A DNA stretch of 63,045 bases from Pseudoalteromonas aurantia (GTDB lineage: Bacteria; Pseudomonadota; Gammaproteobacteria; Enterobacterales; Alteromonadaceae), in the NCBI RefSeq assembly GCF_005886875.1, contig NZ_PNBY01000030.1:1-63045 (forward strand). The letters run 5' to 3'. This document shows, in pieces, positions 34,792-45,400 of this stretch; within the stretch, counting starts at the first letter, position 1; each line of letters starts with the position of its first letter. The position numbers and the translations under genes were made by a program. A model generated the notes under the pieces. It saw only the letters and a program-made list of their open reading frames with translations, was not told the origin of the DNA and searched no databases.

Positions 34792-35853
34792 ATGAGAATA
34801 TTAGTGAGCCTATTAATACTGTGTTGTTCATTTAGTGTGTTTTCCAAGCGTTATTATACTGAGTCGTACACGCAAGCCGATTTGGGGAGAGGCTTTAACC
34901 TGCTGTCGCATACCCCTGATGCTAAATGTGTAACAGGGCAAGTCCGTTATCACAGCGCTATGTCAGGTGAGCTTGACTATTTACAGCGATTAAATGCAAC
35001 GCAAGTGCGTCGCAGAACGTTTGGTGAAGTGCATGGCGGTGTTAACTTATTTATCATTGCTGGCAGTGTTTCTACCTCGATCACTCACCGTAATTCGACC
35101 GATAAATTGAGCCTAACGTCACAATTGCATCTGAAATTCGATGAAGGGTATAGCACCTTAGAAAATCGCCAGTTAGTGGTAGGGTATGAAAATAACGACT
35201 GTGGTAATTCGTTTATATATCAGCTTGATTATGGCCGAGATGTGTTTATCAATACCCGATTACATTTTCGCTCAGAGGCTGACTACAAACGTTTTGTAAC
35301 GAAAATTAAGATACGGTTACTCTTTTTCAAAAAAACGATCACTAAGGTCAAGTTAATAGAGAAGTATGCAGCGAATGCGGTATTAAGTATTGACGCCAAT
35401 TCAAGCGCGCCTTTACCAGCACAATTAACCACCTTGCTGAATAACAATACACAGCATTGTCGAGGTAGTAATATTACGCCATGTTTAACGACGTTGCAGC
35501 GTTTGTCTGATTATGCTTTTGGAGATTCAGGGTTGGCTAAAGATCTGAAAGCTATCGAGAAAGCACCGAGAAGCATTACTACACGTTCTTATGAAGAGTC
35601 AGGTCATTATGTTTTACAAACCCACAATATACAAACCGATCCGCACTATGACACAGTCTGGAAAAAAATAGAAAGCCGATATGGTGCAGCCGTTAGGCGT
35701 TTAGAGCGAGCGAGGGCATTTTTGGCGATTGCAAATGACGGTGAACTCGACGCTGCGCAATTGGAAGTAGAACGTGCGACCACTTTGTTAAGTGATATGG
35801 AAGGTATTCGCAGTGTATGTATGACATCTCCTTGGTTAGCACAATGCTTATAA
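34792..35853 (+). CDS. Secreted protein, distant MACPF-like paralogue 3
   Basis: 353 aa with a short signal peptide (cut near SVFSK, residue 19). It is shorter and more diverged than the two paralogues but keeps the central block in the same order: CGNSFIYQLDYGRDVFINTRL near residue 137, a strand-rich segment, and a Cys-containing NITPCLTTLQRLSDY block near 226. The C-terminal 100 residues are helical and end in two Cys. It could be a second component or regulator of a pore-forming complex rather than the pore itself; this is inference. A strong AAGGAG ribosome-binding site lies just before the ATG. The run of secreted genes ends here. Confidence 0.45.
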   Translation: MRILVSLLILCCSFSVFSKRYYTESYTQADLGRGFNLLSHTPDAKCVTGQVRYHSAMSGELDYLQRLNATQVRRRTFGEVHGGVNLFIIAGSVSTSITHRNSTDKLSLTSQLHLKFDEGYSTLENRQLVVGYENNDCGNSFIYQLDYGRDVFINTRLHFRSEADYKRFVTKIKIRLLFFKKTITKVKLIEKYAANAVLSIDANSSAPLPAQLTTLLNNNTQHCRGSNITPCLTTLQRLSDYAFGDSGLAKDLKAIEKAPRSITTRSYEESGHYVLQTHNIQTDPHYDTVWKKIESRYGAAVRRLERARAFLAIANDGELDAAQLEVERATTLLSDMEGIRSVCMTSPWLAQCL

Positions 35854-36157
35854 AAAATGACATTGATGTAGTGGGGTCGCGATATTCCTTTACTACTCAT
35901 GTCAATCACGCCTAACTTTCATTATGAATTTTCCTGCAGAATAAAATAATAAGATTGTCGATTATATACACATGATTGATAAGCTTATTATTTTAACTTT
36001 TTTATGAACTTTGTGTTTTTATACGAGTATTCGTGTTTTGTCATTGTTACTAACATCTTGTATGAGTATTTTTCATTTTTACTTTTGTTTTTTTTTATAT
36101 ATTTTTTAGGGTTTTGTTTTTTTTATGTGTTTTTTTTGGGTTTTTTATTAGTGGATA
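35854..36157. other. T-rich gap before the biosynthetic cluster
   Basis: About 304 bases separating the secreted-protein operon from the NRPS cluster. It has no credible gene. The stretch around 36000-36150 is extremely T-rich, resembling the tract at 16860-17010. It must contain the promoter of the cluster because the downstream genes are close-packed, but no clear box can be singled out. Confidence 0.4.
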
Positions 36158-36952
36158 TTGTCCCTATATTTTGTTAAATCTAATAATACATTTTATATTT
36201 TAATTTTTGGCTGGTTTATTTTGCAGAAGCAGTACGTTAGAACTCCTTACTTACCTGGGTGGGGTCAAGTCCCGCTACAGCAATTTTCACGCCAGTCATC
36301 TCTGAAAAATAAATTTATTTTGTGTGGGAATGGAAACTCTAAAAGTTTGGCTTTGACGTTCGATGATGGCCCATCTAAATATACCAACGATATATTGTCT
36401 GTTCTCAGAAAGCATAATGTCAAAGCCTCTTTCTTTATGACAGGTAAAAGCTTATATAGAGACCAAGTAATAGCGAAGAATGTGTATAGGCAGGGACATT
36501 TAATTGGTAACCATACTTTCTCTCACCCTTGGGCATCACAAAAAAACAACTTTAATTTGATGTACCTTCAAATACGTAAAACTCAAAATATAATGGAGGA
36601 TGTTTTAGGTTTTAAACCACAATATTTTCGTCCTGCATTTGGTGATATCACAGATCTTCAGCTAAAAATTATAAATCGCTATGGGTGTGAAGTTATTGGT
36701 TGGTCGATTGATACTCAAGATTGGTTTTATGATGATAATCCTAAAAAAATAGCAAATAATGCACTTTCAAACTTACATAATGAAGCCATTATTTTACTCC
36801 ATGATGGAGGTGGATCTCGTATTTCGACTACGAAAGCTATTGATATTCTGATTCGAAAAGCGAAAGCGCAAGGATATCGATTTGTTACGATTGATGCACT
36901 GGTCAGTAATAAAAAAAAGAAATTAATAAGGATGAAAAATGCTAGGTTCTGA
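36158..36952 (+). CDS. NodB-type polysaccharide deacetylase
   Basis: About 264 aa. An N-terminal hydrophobic segment (TFYILIFGWFIL) suggests a signal anchor, followed by a NodB homology domain: motif 1 ALTFDDGPS near residue 69 (catalytic Asp and metal Asp), motif 2 HTFSHPW near 124 (metal His pair), motif 3 RPAFGD near 163, and HDGG near 217. Such enzymes remove acetyl groups from N-acetyl-amino sugars. The start is uncertain: the open frame begins with a TTG at 36158 and has no ATG before the catalytic domain. It overlaps the tandem-GNAT gene by 14 bases, opening the cluster; it could prepare an amino sugar for the product or act on an envelope glycan. Confidence 0.82.
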   Translation: MSLYFVKSNNTFYILIFGWFILQKQYVRTPYLPGWGQVPLQQFSRQSSLKNKFILCGNGNSKSLALTFDDGPSKYTNDILSVLRKHNVKASFFMTGKSLYRDQVIAKNVYRQGHLIGNHTFSHPWASQKNNFNLMYLQIRKTQNIMEDVLGFKPQYFRPAFGDITDLQLKIINRYGCEVIGWSIDTQDWFYDDNPKKIANNALSNLHNEAIILLHDGGGSRISTTKAIDILIRKAKAQGYRFVTIDALVSNKKKKLIRMKNARF

Positions 36953-37856
36953 ACTTGAGTTTCACCAAGGGTATAGATCAACATACCGTATATGGGATGA
37001 AGTATTAGGGGAGGCATGGCCGATTGAAAAAGGTTTATATGAATCGTTGTTACAAGAAAAGAAAATGATAGCCATTGCAATTAAAGATAAGACTATTGCA
37101 TATATTAGCTATGAGATCTTTGAGTGTGAAGTCAGTATTTATGTGATTGTAGTTGTGCCTGAGCACAGAAGAAGTGGACTTGCTACGACATTATTAAATC
37201 GAGTTATGCATGAGGCTATGGAGCAGGGCGTAAATAAAGCCACCTTGTGTAGCTTTTTGAGCTCTCCATTGTGGCGTGCGATGCCTAAAGACAGAGTTGA
37301 AGCAATTGCATTCTTCTTAGCAAATGACTGGGTGAATAAAGGGAGTTCATTAGATCAGATCTGCAATATTGAGCGTTATGAGTCTCCCGCATTTTTAGCA
37401 CGTAAACATAAACCACAAGGCATGGATTTAGGGTTTGTAAGACCTGAAGAAACTAATGTGCTACTGGATTTTCATTCTCGTTATTTTCCTCATTGGTATC
37501 CATTTTATAAGGATTTTATCGACCAAGGAAAATATGAAAATATCGTTGTGCTAAGAATAAATAATTTAATCGTGGCAACTTGTATGTTGCATTACCCTGG
37601 GGAAATTTTTTCAGGTTCTAATTGGGTTAAATTAATGGGGCCCGACTGTGGAGCACCATCAGTGCTTGGTGTTGCTAATGAACATAGAGGTGGATCTTTA
37701 GCATTTTTTATATTTGATTTCGCTATTAAGAAATTGAAAGTAAAGGGAGCAAAAAATGCATTTATAAATCAATCAGATGCTGCTGCTATTTATGGAAGGT
37801 TTGGTTTTTCTGTTGCATGGGATTATGTTCACCTTTCAAAATATATAAGCATATAA
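36939..37856 (+). CDS. Tandem GNAT acetyltransferase
   Basis: 305 aa with two GNAT domains. The first (about 15-150) has the acetyl-CoA loop VVVPEHRRSGLATTLL; the second (about 165-305) has VANEHRGGSLAFFI and the C-terminal YGRFGF block. The tandem arrangement resembles mycothiol-synthase-like proteins and other amino-acyl or sugar acyltransferases. Following a deacetylase and preceding a glycosyltransferase, a role in re-acylating an amino sugar or acylating the peptide amine is plausible but not shown. AGGA lies six bases before the ATG at 36939, and the gene overlaps the deacetylase by 14 bases. Confidence 0.72.
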   Translation: MLGSELEFHQGYRSTYRIWDEVLGEAWPIEKGLYESLLQEKKMIAIAIKDKTIAYISYEIFECEVSIYVIVVVPEHRRSGLATTLLNRVMHEAMEQGVNKATLCSFLSSPLWRAMPKDRVEAIAFFLANDWVNKGSSLDQICNIERYESPAFLARKHKPQGMDLGFVRPEETNVLLDFHSRYFPHWYPFYKDFIDQGKYENIVVLRINNLIVATCMLHYPGEIFSGSNWVKLMGPDCGAPSVLGVANEHRGGSLAFFIFDFAIKKLKVKGAKNAFINQSDAAAIYGRFGFSVAWDYVHLSKYISI

Positions 37857-37872
37857 AAGTTTTGGAGTTATT

Positions 37873-38769
37873 ATGAGTAAAGGGATTTCGGTTATTATTC
37901 CTACCTATAATCGTAGTGAATTACTAAGCAGCACATTAAAATCATTGAGCTATCAAAATATCATGTTAAATGATGAGCAGCTAAAATTTGAAGTAATTGT
38001 TATTGATGACGGTTCGACCGATGATACTAGTTCTGTGGTAAAGAACTACTCTAATTTATTATCAATGAAATATATTTATCAAGAGGATCTTGGTTTTAGA
38101 GTGGCGCTAGCAAGAAACAAAGGTATTAGAAGAGCAAGTTATGATATTTGTTTGTTTTTAGATTCAGGTATGGTGGCAGCGCCAGATCTACTTTTGTCAC
38201 ATTATTATCAGCATAATAAAACTAATAAACTAGTTGCCATTGGTAGTGCTTATGGAATGCAAGAGTTTGAACCTTCACAGCGTGATATGCCCCATACTTT
38301 CTCAGATAAAAAATCATTAGAAAACCTATTTTTTGAGCTGGATGGGAATGTAGATTACATTGATACTCGACAGCGTTCATTGGTAAGTATGAATGTTGAC
38401 TTTGAAAATATAACTACCCCATGGCTATTATGCTGGACATGCCATTTGTCTATTTCTCGAAATGTTTTAAAAAAGATTGGCGGTTTTGATGAGTACTTTC
38501 AAAGTTGGGGAGGTGAAGATGTTGAGCTTGGTATTCGGTTGCATAAGGAACATTGTCATTTTCTATTTATGTCAGAAACAAAAGCAATACATACTCCGCA
38601 TACTAGAACGACGATAGATAATATTAAAACATCTACATCAAACTGTGCCTATATTCATAAAAAGCATCCATGTGATATTACTAAAATTTTAAGTGATGAA
38701 AACCTAGGTTGGGAATCCATTGTGAAAAATAACTATAACAATAAAGCCTTACTTAAAGATTATGTTTAG
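37873..38769 (+). CDS. Family 2 glycosyltransferase
   Basis: 298 aa, GT-A fold. The N-terminus reads ISVIIPTYNR, then VIVIDDGSTDDT (nucleotide-sugar site). A LDSG block near residue 98 sits in the place of the usual DxD. A C-terminal GGFDEYFQSWGGEDVELGIRL block is typical of the galactosyltransferase-7-like C-terminus seen in polypeptide GalNAc-transferase and chondroitin-synthase relatives. It therefore transfers a sugar, possibly an N-acetyl-hexosamine, to an acceptor that cannot be read from sequence. In this cluster the acceptor could be the peptide (for example the Thr side chain) or a cell-surface glycan. It overlaps the next gene by 8 bases. Confidence 0.85.
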   Translation: MSKGISVIIPTYNRSELLSSTLKSLSYQNIMLNDEQLKFEVIVIDDGSTDDTSSVVKNYSNLLSMKYIYQEDLGFRVALARNKGIRRASYDICLFLDSGMVAAPDLLLSHYYQHNKTNKLVAIGSAYGMQEFEPSQRDMPHTFSDKKSLENLFFELDGNVDYIDTRQRSLVSMNVDFENITTPWLLCWTCHLSISRNVLKKIGGFDEYFQSWGGEDVELGIRLHKEHCHFLFMSETKAIHTPHTRTTIDNIKTSTSNCAYIHKKHPCDITKILSDENLGWESIVKNNYNNKALLKDYV

Positions 38770-39421
38770 ATATAAAAATAATATTATTTTATGCCCCACT
38801 CAAGATTTATCACTGTCAGATGCTATGTTGAAGAAAACAATAAATAATAAACTCAACTTAGGTCGGGGGGCATTAATTAAAGGGTGTCCGAGAGTCTATA
38901 TTACCTCAATTTACAATGAAGCCTCGCCCAGCTATCAATTTTCAAAAGAAGAGATTAAAAACTCGATCATTATTGGTGAAAATTGTTTTATGGACTCGAC
39001 ACAAGCTGCTGCATTTCCTAATCCTCCAGTCAAGTTGTCATGTAATAAATTGGTTAGTAGGCCCCTTGGCAAAATTAACATAGGTAACAATTGCACTTTA
39101 CAAGGCACGTCTATTTGCAGCTATGACTCCGTTGAAATCGGTGACAATGTGATGTTTGGCCCTAATGTTGTGATTATGGATTCAAGTGGCCATGCATTAA
39201 CCGACAGGGGGGCTGACAACGAAGAGCAGCGCATAAAAATTTCGCCAGTCACTGTAGGAGATGATGTATGGGTTGGTTATGGCTGCATTATTTTACCTGG
39301 CGTCACAATTGGCAGAGGCGCTGTAGTCGGAGCGGGGAGTGTCGTTACCAAAAATGTTCCTCCGCTGACTGTAGTTGCAGGAAACCCATGCCAAATAGTT
39401 AAACGTCTATCGCATCGCTGA
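38762..39421 (+). CDS. Left-handed beta-helix acyltransferase
   Basis: 219 aa. The C-terminal half is a hexapeptide-repeat left-handed beta-helix (IGDNVMFGPNVVIMD, VGDDVWVGYGCIILPGV, IGRGAVVGAGSVVT), ending in AGNPCQIVKRL. This is the pattern of NodL/LacA/maltose O-acetyltransferases. The N-terminal 90 residues are divergent. It probably transfers an acetyl or other acyl group to a sugar or the peptide product. The gene overlaps the glycosyltransferase gene by 8 bases and is followed after 73 bases by the first NRPS, so it belongs to the same transcriptional unit. Confidence 0.83.
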   Translation: MFRYKNNIILCPTQDLSLSDAMLKKTINNKLNLGRGALIKGCPRVYITSIYNEASPSYQFSKEEIKNSIIIGENCFMDSTQAAAFPNPPVKLSCNKLVSRPLGKINIGNNCTLQGTSICSYDSVEIGDNVMFGPNVVIMDSSGHALTDRGADNEEQRIKISPVTVGDDVWVGYGCIILPGVTIGRGAVVGAGSVVTKNVPPLTVVAGNPCQIVKRLSHR

Positions 39422-39494
39422 GTATAACTGTTACTCATATATTTTATGTAAGAGAGATTAAAACCAATTTTGTTGATTTAAGGATGGAATATAA

Positions 39495-42400
39495 ATGCAA
39501 GTGCCTAGTATAAAAACCAATTCAAAGCTCAAAGCAAAAAGAGCCGATAGTCAGAGGCTGCGCCTTCATCCTTTACAGCAGAATCAGTATCGAGCGCATA
39601 TCTCTGATAGAGATAATATTGTGACTCAATATGTAACTTATTCAGAGCCACTGCAAGCGACGGTGGTAGAGTTGGCTTGGTTGAGGCTAATTGAAGCCAT
39701 TGATGTTTTAAAAATTAGGCTAAGTGATAATCACTCTGAAAGCTCAGTCGAGTGTTATTTTGAACAGCCGCGATGTGCGCTTAGCAATACGCTATGCTTG
39801 CCAGAAATGAATGATGCCGAAATTCAACAATTCATCAAAGATCATAAGTGCTTAATAAATGTTGAAAAAGGACATTTGTATCAGCTGTCGATGTTTAATA
39901 TAGCAGGGCATCGCAGTGTAATATTATTACGCGCTCATAAACTGTTATTAGATAAACTGAGCTGGGCATACCTATGGGGATTATTTGAACAAGCCTATAG
40001 GCAGCTAGATTCCGATAATACGAATTATCAGACTATGATACTTCCCCAATATGCAAAAGCGATGTGCCAGAATGAGGATTATATTCAGAGTGATGAATAT
40101 ATGCGTGATAAAGTTTTTTGGCAGAGTCAGAATTTAAGTCACCCAGTTCATTTATCGACAAAGTATACTCATCAAGGCTATCAGAGCTTCTCCTTAGCGC
40201 TTCCTGCAACGTTGACGAAGAGAGTGCGCCAATATGTTGCTGATAATCAACTGAGTGAGTGGACTTTGTTTGCTGGTGTCGTGAGTGTGTATATATCGAC
40301 TTTGAATCAACAAAGTAGCATGTACGTTAGCACGACAATTGATAACAGAGGCAGTGCAGAGTTAAGCCCAATAATTGGGGTGCTCGAAAACACTGTACCT
40401 ATTGTCATTGATATTGATATACATAGTTCACTGTTAGAGTTAATAAAGGATATTGAAAACACGTATAAAAATGCCAAATCTCATGGACGTTACCCATTTA
40501 AAGTGATTGAAAGGTTGGAAATAAGTCAATCAGATATTGCCATAGAATATGATGATTTAGCGCTAAGGGTGCCGCGCTTGAGCCATCAGCATATCACTGA
40601 ATTAGACGAAGGAGAGGATAATCGACCTTTGACTCTGACCCTAAAAGAGGGGAGTGAAAAAAATACTCTAACACTTCAAATGGACTTTTTAACGAGCCAC
40701 TTCAAACCGGCAGAAGCACAGCGGTTTATTGATAGTTTGATGTCATATTTTAAGGCGCTGGTGGATTCACCGACAAAAAAGATCAAGGATATTTACGCAC
40801 TTGATAATCAGGAACGAGGTATTGTGGTTTCTGAGAGCGCTGTGCAATGCTTTAGCCTTCGCTGTATTCATCAACATTTTGAGTTACAGGCTCAAAAAAA
40901 GCCTGATGCTATAGCGGTTATTAATAGTGCTGAGTATATAACTTTTCATGAACTCAATAGCCGTGCTAATCGGTTAGCGAGATATTTTCTTACACAAGGT
41001 ATAGTATCGGGCTCATTGATTGGGGTATGCCAAGAAAGAAGTATTGAAATGATTATTACTTTACTGGCGGTGTTAAAAGCCGGTGGAGCATACGTACCTA
41101 TCGATCCGTCTTACCCAGATGAAAGGCTAAGGCACATGTTAGAAGACTCCCAAGTTGCACTTCTAATAAGTGTGGAAAAATATGCACTAAGGTTGGCTGC
41201 GCTAGATAATATTGGAAATAATTTACGCATTGTTGTGAGAGATAGCTTACCTATCCAAACTTTAGTTAACAGCCAGCCATCAAGTGACCTTCAAGTGCAG
41301 AGTGATCCTTGTGCTTTGGCATACGTGATATATACCTCAGGATCTACTGGAAAGCCTAAAGGGGTTATGGTTGAACACCGTGCACTGAGTTCACATATTC
41401 AAGCATTCAGGCAACACCTCAAAATCTCAGAACAAGACATTGTTCTACAATTTAATAACTTAGGTTTTGACCCTGCGACAGAGCAAATTTTTAGTTCGTT
41501 GACCTCAGGTGCGACATTATGTTTAGCACCGTCAGAGCGATTAGATATTGATATTCTTAAGCATTTTTTGTTAGAGAATAAAGTCACTATTGCTGATTTA
41601 CCGACCAGCTTCGCCAGAGAGTTTATTGAGCAAGTGGCTGACGACGCCACGTTTTTACGTTGTAATCGATTAAGAAAGCTAATTGTGGGGGGAGAAGTTT
41701 TACCCATGAAGTTAGCTGTAATGTGGAATGACAGTAAATTAGCAAATAACTGTCAATTATTGAATGCATATGGACCCACCGAAGCAACTATTACCGCCTC
41801 ATTGTTTACTGTGCCGCCAACCATTGATACGAGTGCAATTGCGATTGGTAAACCGTTGCCCCGAACTGAATTTTACATTGTTAATCATAGTATGCAATTG
41901 GTGCCGCCAGGTGGCGTCGGTGAGTTACTGATAGGGGGAGATAGGTTAGCTCGAGGATACTTGAATCGCCCTACTTTGACAGCAGAGAGCTTTATCATTA
42001 ACCCGTTTAGTGCGTCTTGTAACGCACGACTATATAAAACGGGAGATATGGTCCGATATCAAGAGGATATGAATTTAGAGTTTATTGGAAGAATAGATGA
42101 ACAGGTAAAGATCCGAGGGTTTCGTGTTGAGCTTGCTGAAGTTGAGTTGTGCTTAAATCAGCATATCGGCATAAAGCAAGGCATAGTGGTAAGTATTAAC
42201 GAGCAATCAAATAGGCAGTTGGTTGCTTATTTTGTATCCTCGGATACGACGTACGATACTGAGATATTAATACCAGAATTAAGGCTTTTCCTAAGCAATA
42301 AATTGCCAGAATATATGGTGCCCTCAGTGTTTATTTCTCTGCCAAAACTCCCTACTACAGTTAACGGAAAAATAGACCGAAAAAAACTACCGCTTCCTCT

Positions 42401-45400
42401 ACATGGTAGCGATCGGCGTTGTATCGAGCCTAATAACGATATTGAGCGATCATTACGACGTATCTGGGCTGATGTTTTAGGTATGAAAGAGCAACATATC
42501 AGTTCGACTGATAACTTCTTTCACCTAGGGGGGCATTCACTGTTGGCAACCCGTGTGATCTCGCAAATTCGTAGAGATTTACAGCTGACGCTATTGATAC
42601 GTGATATGTTTGAGTATACGACTATCCAAACGCTCGCCCGCCACTTGCATGAGACATCGAGTGTACAGTCTCAGTATTGTATTTCAGCAAGTGCGATTTC
42701 AAAGGCTCCATTATCATTTGCACAACAGCGACTATGGCTGATTGATCAAATTGAATCAGGGAATTCACACTACAATATTTGTGAAGCATTTCGATTTGAA
42801 GGTCTTCTAGATGTCAGCATATTGAATGATTGCCTGAATGATATAATCAGGCGGCATGATATATTTAGAACGGTTTACCTAAATGATGGCGATGAACCCT
42901 ACCAATCAGTATTAGAACATGATGTGTTTACGATGTCGGAAATTGATTTATCGACATTGGCCCCGGAACAGCAAGAGGTACAATTAGCACAGTTAAAGCA
43001 GCAGGAAGCACTTTGTCCATTCTCTCTCTCAACAGATCTCATGCTGAGAAGTTCGCTGGTGAAACTAAGTGAAACAAGGCAGGTATTATTACTGAGTACA
43101 CACCATATCTGTTCTGATGGATGGTCGTTTGCGGTACTAGTCGATGAACTTAATACACTTTATCGCCATTATACAGGTATAGTTCTAAGTGACATAAGCC
43201 CATTACCTATTCAATATCGAGATTATGCGATATGGCAACGACAGCTGTTCACTACTGATTATTTAAAGGCTGACCTCGATTATTGGTTAAGCGCATTAGA
43301 TGAACTACCGGGTGTTCATCGTTTTCCCACAGACCGACCACGCCCTTCGGTTCAAAGCCATTGTGGTGCAGTGATCACAAGTGTAGTGAAGGTAGATATA
43401 ACCCATAGACTTCAACAATATGCTCGTACAGCCAATGTAACGCTTTTTATGATCTTACATAGTGCACTGACCGTTGTGCTCAGTCGTTATTCTGCTGAAG
43501 ATGATATTGTGATTGGCTCACCTGTTGCCAATCGAGATCATAGCGATTTGAGTTCTTTGATTGGCTTTTTTACTAATACAGTCGTTTTGCGCAGTAATGT
43601 ATCGAGTGATCCAACCTTCAATCAATTGTTAGATAGCAATAAAAAATGTGCATTAAATGCTTACGAACATCAACAACTTCCATTTGAAAAAATTGTAGAA
43701 GCGTTATGTGTAGAAAGAAGTTTATCTCACGCTCCGTTGTTTCAGGTGCTATTGGTTTTACAGAATAATATTGAGCAAGCTTTTGACTTACCCAATATAG
43801 AAGTGACAGTTGATGATCCTGAAATTCGTACCGCTAAGTTTGATATTTCTTTGGAAGTGTTAGAGACAGAGCAGGGTTTACGATTAAACTGGGAATATGC
43901 GACTGACCTATATAATAGTGAACGTATTGAGAGGTTAAATCAGAGTTTTATACAAGTACTCGATGCTGTCGTAGCGCAGCAGGATCAGCCAATTTCTCAG
44001 TTGCCAGTTTTGACGGCGTTCGACACAGCACATTTTGCCAAATGGGCTTCGGTAAATACTTCACGGTGTAATAACGGTATCGAATGTATTCAGCATTTAT
44101 TCGAGCAAACTGTGATAAATACCCCACATCGGATAGCTGTGACATTCGGGCATGAACAGTTAACTTACCAGGCATTAAATCAACGAGCGAATCAACTCGC
44201 ACATACTTTAATCGATTATGCGGTAGAAGCAGATGTATTAGTTGGTTTATGTATTCCGCGCTCTCTTGATATGTGTATCGGGTTACTGGCTATTTTGAAA
44301 GCGGGAGGTGCCTATGTGCCTTTAGACTTCGAGTATCCAGAAGTTAGGTTACAGCACATGATAAATGATGCAGAGCTGTCGTTGATATTGTGCACTCATG
44401 AAACACATGCCCTGTTAAGTAACTTACAAACTGTATCTTCATATGAATTACTTTGTTTAGATGATATATCGATACAGCCTCAATTAGCATCACAACCAGT
44501 TGATAATATATCAGCTAATGACCGCAGTGTATCAGGACAAGACTTAGCGTATGTTATCTATACTTCAGGTTCCTCTGGTGTGCCTAAAGGGGTGTTACAG
44601 CAGCACAAGACACTGACGCATTTATTAAAATCACAGCAGAGAGATAATGTACTTTTAGCACCGTTAAAAACGTTACAATTAGCTTCAATCGGATTTGATG
44701 TGTCTGTACAAGAAGTTTTTACGACGTGGTCAACAGGAAGTGAGTTAGTTATATTTGCGCAAGAGATGCGGTTAGAAATTGGCTTCATCACCCGGTTGAT
44801 TTCTGAATTAGGTGTGGGTCGTTTGTTTATTTCCCCAGCTTTACTTCAGTGTTTAATTGAAGAGGTTGCAGATGGTAACTTGCAATTAGGTACGCTGAAA
44901 GAAATTATTGTTTCGGGTGAAGCGCTAAGTTTATCCAAGCGTCTCTGTGACTTTCTAACTAACAGTGATACGACTTTGGTGAATCAGTATGGGCCAACGG
45001 AGTCACATGTAGCAACAAGTTTTGTTATTACCGATCCGACATGTGACTATATGCCCCCCATTGGCAGACCACTGCCAGGATATGCTGTCTCGTTGGTAGA
45101 TTCACATGGCAGTATTGTACCAATAGGGACGCAAGGAGAACTATGTATCAGTGGAGTCGGGTTAGCTCGTGGGTACTTAAATAATGCAGATTTAACACAG
45201 CAAAAATTTAACCTGGTGACAACAGGACCGGGTGATTCAAAGGTTCAATATAAGACAGGAGATAAAGCGTATTGGTCTGTTGATGGGCAGCTTGAGTTTT
45301 GTGGCCGCATTGATCAGCAAGTAAAAATTCGAGGAATTCGCGTTGAACTTGAAGAGGTTAATTATCACATTGTGAGTCATAAAGACGTAAAAGCATGTGT

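Noticed and set aside
36727..37080. 117-residue minus-strand frame across the deacetylase-GNAT junction
   Set aside because: Opposite two well-supported genes and hydrophobic by chance because of the A/T-rich strand.
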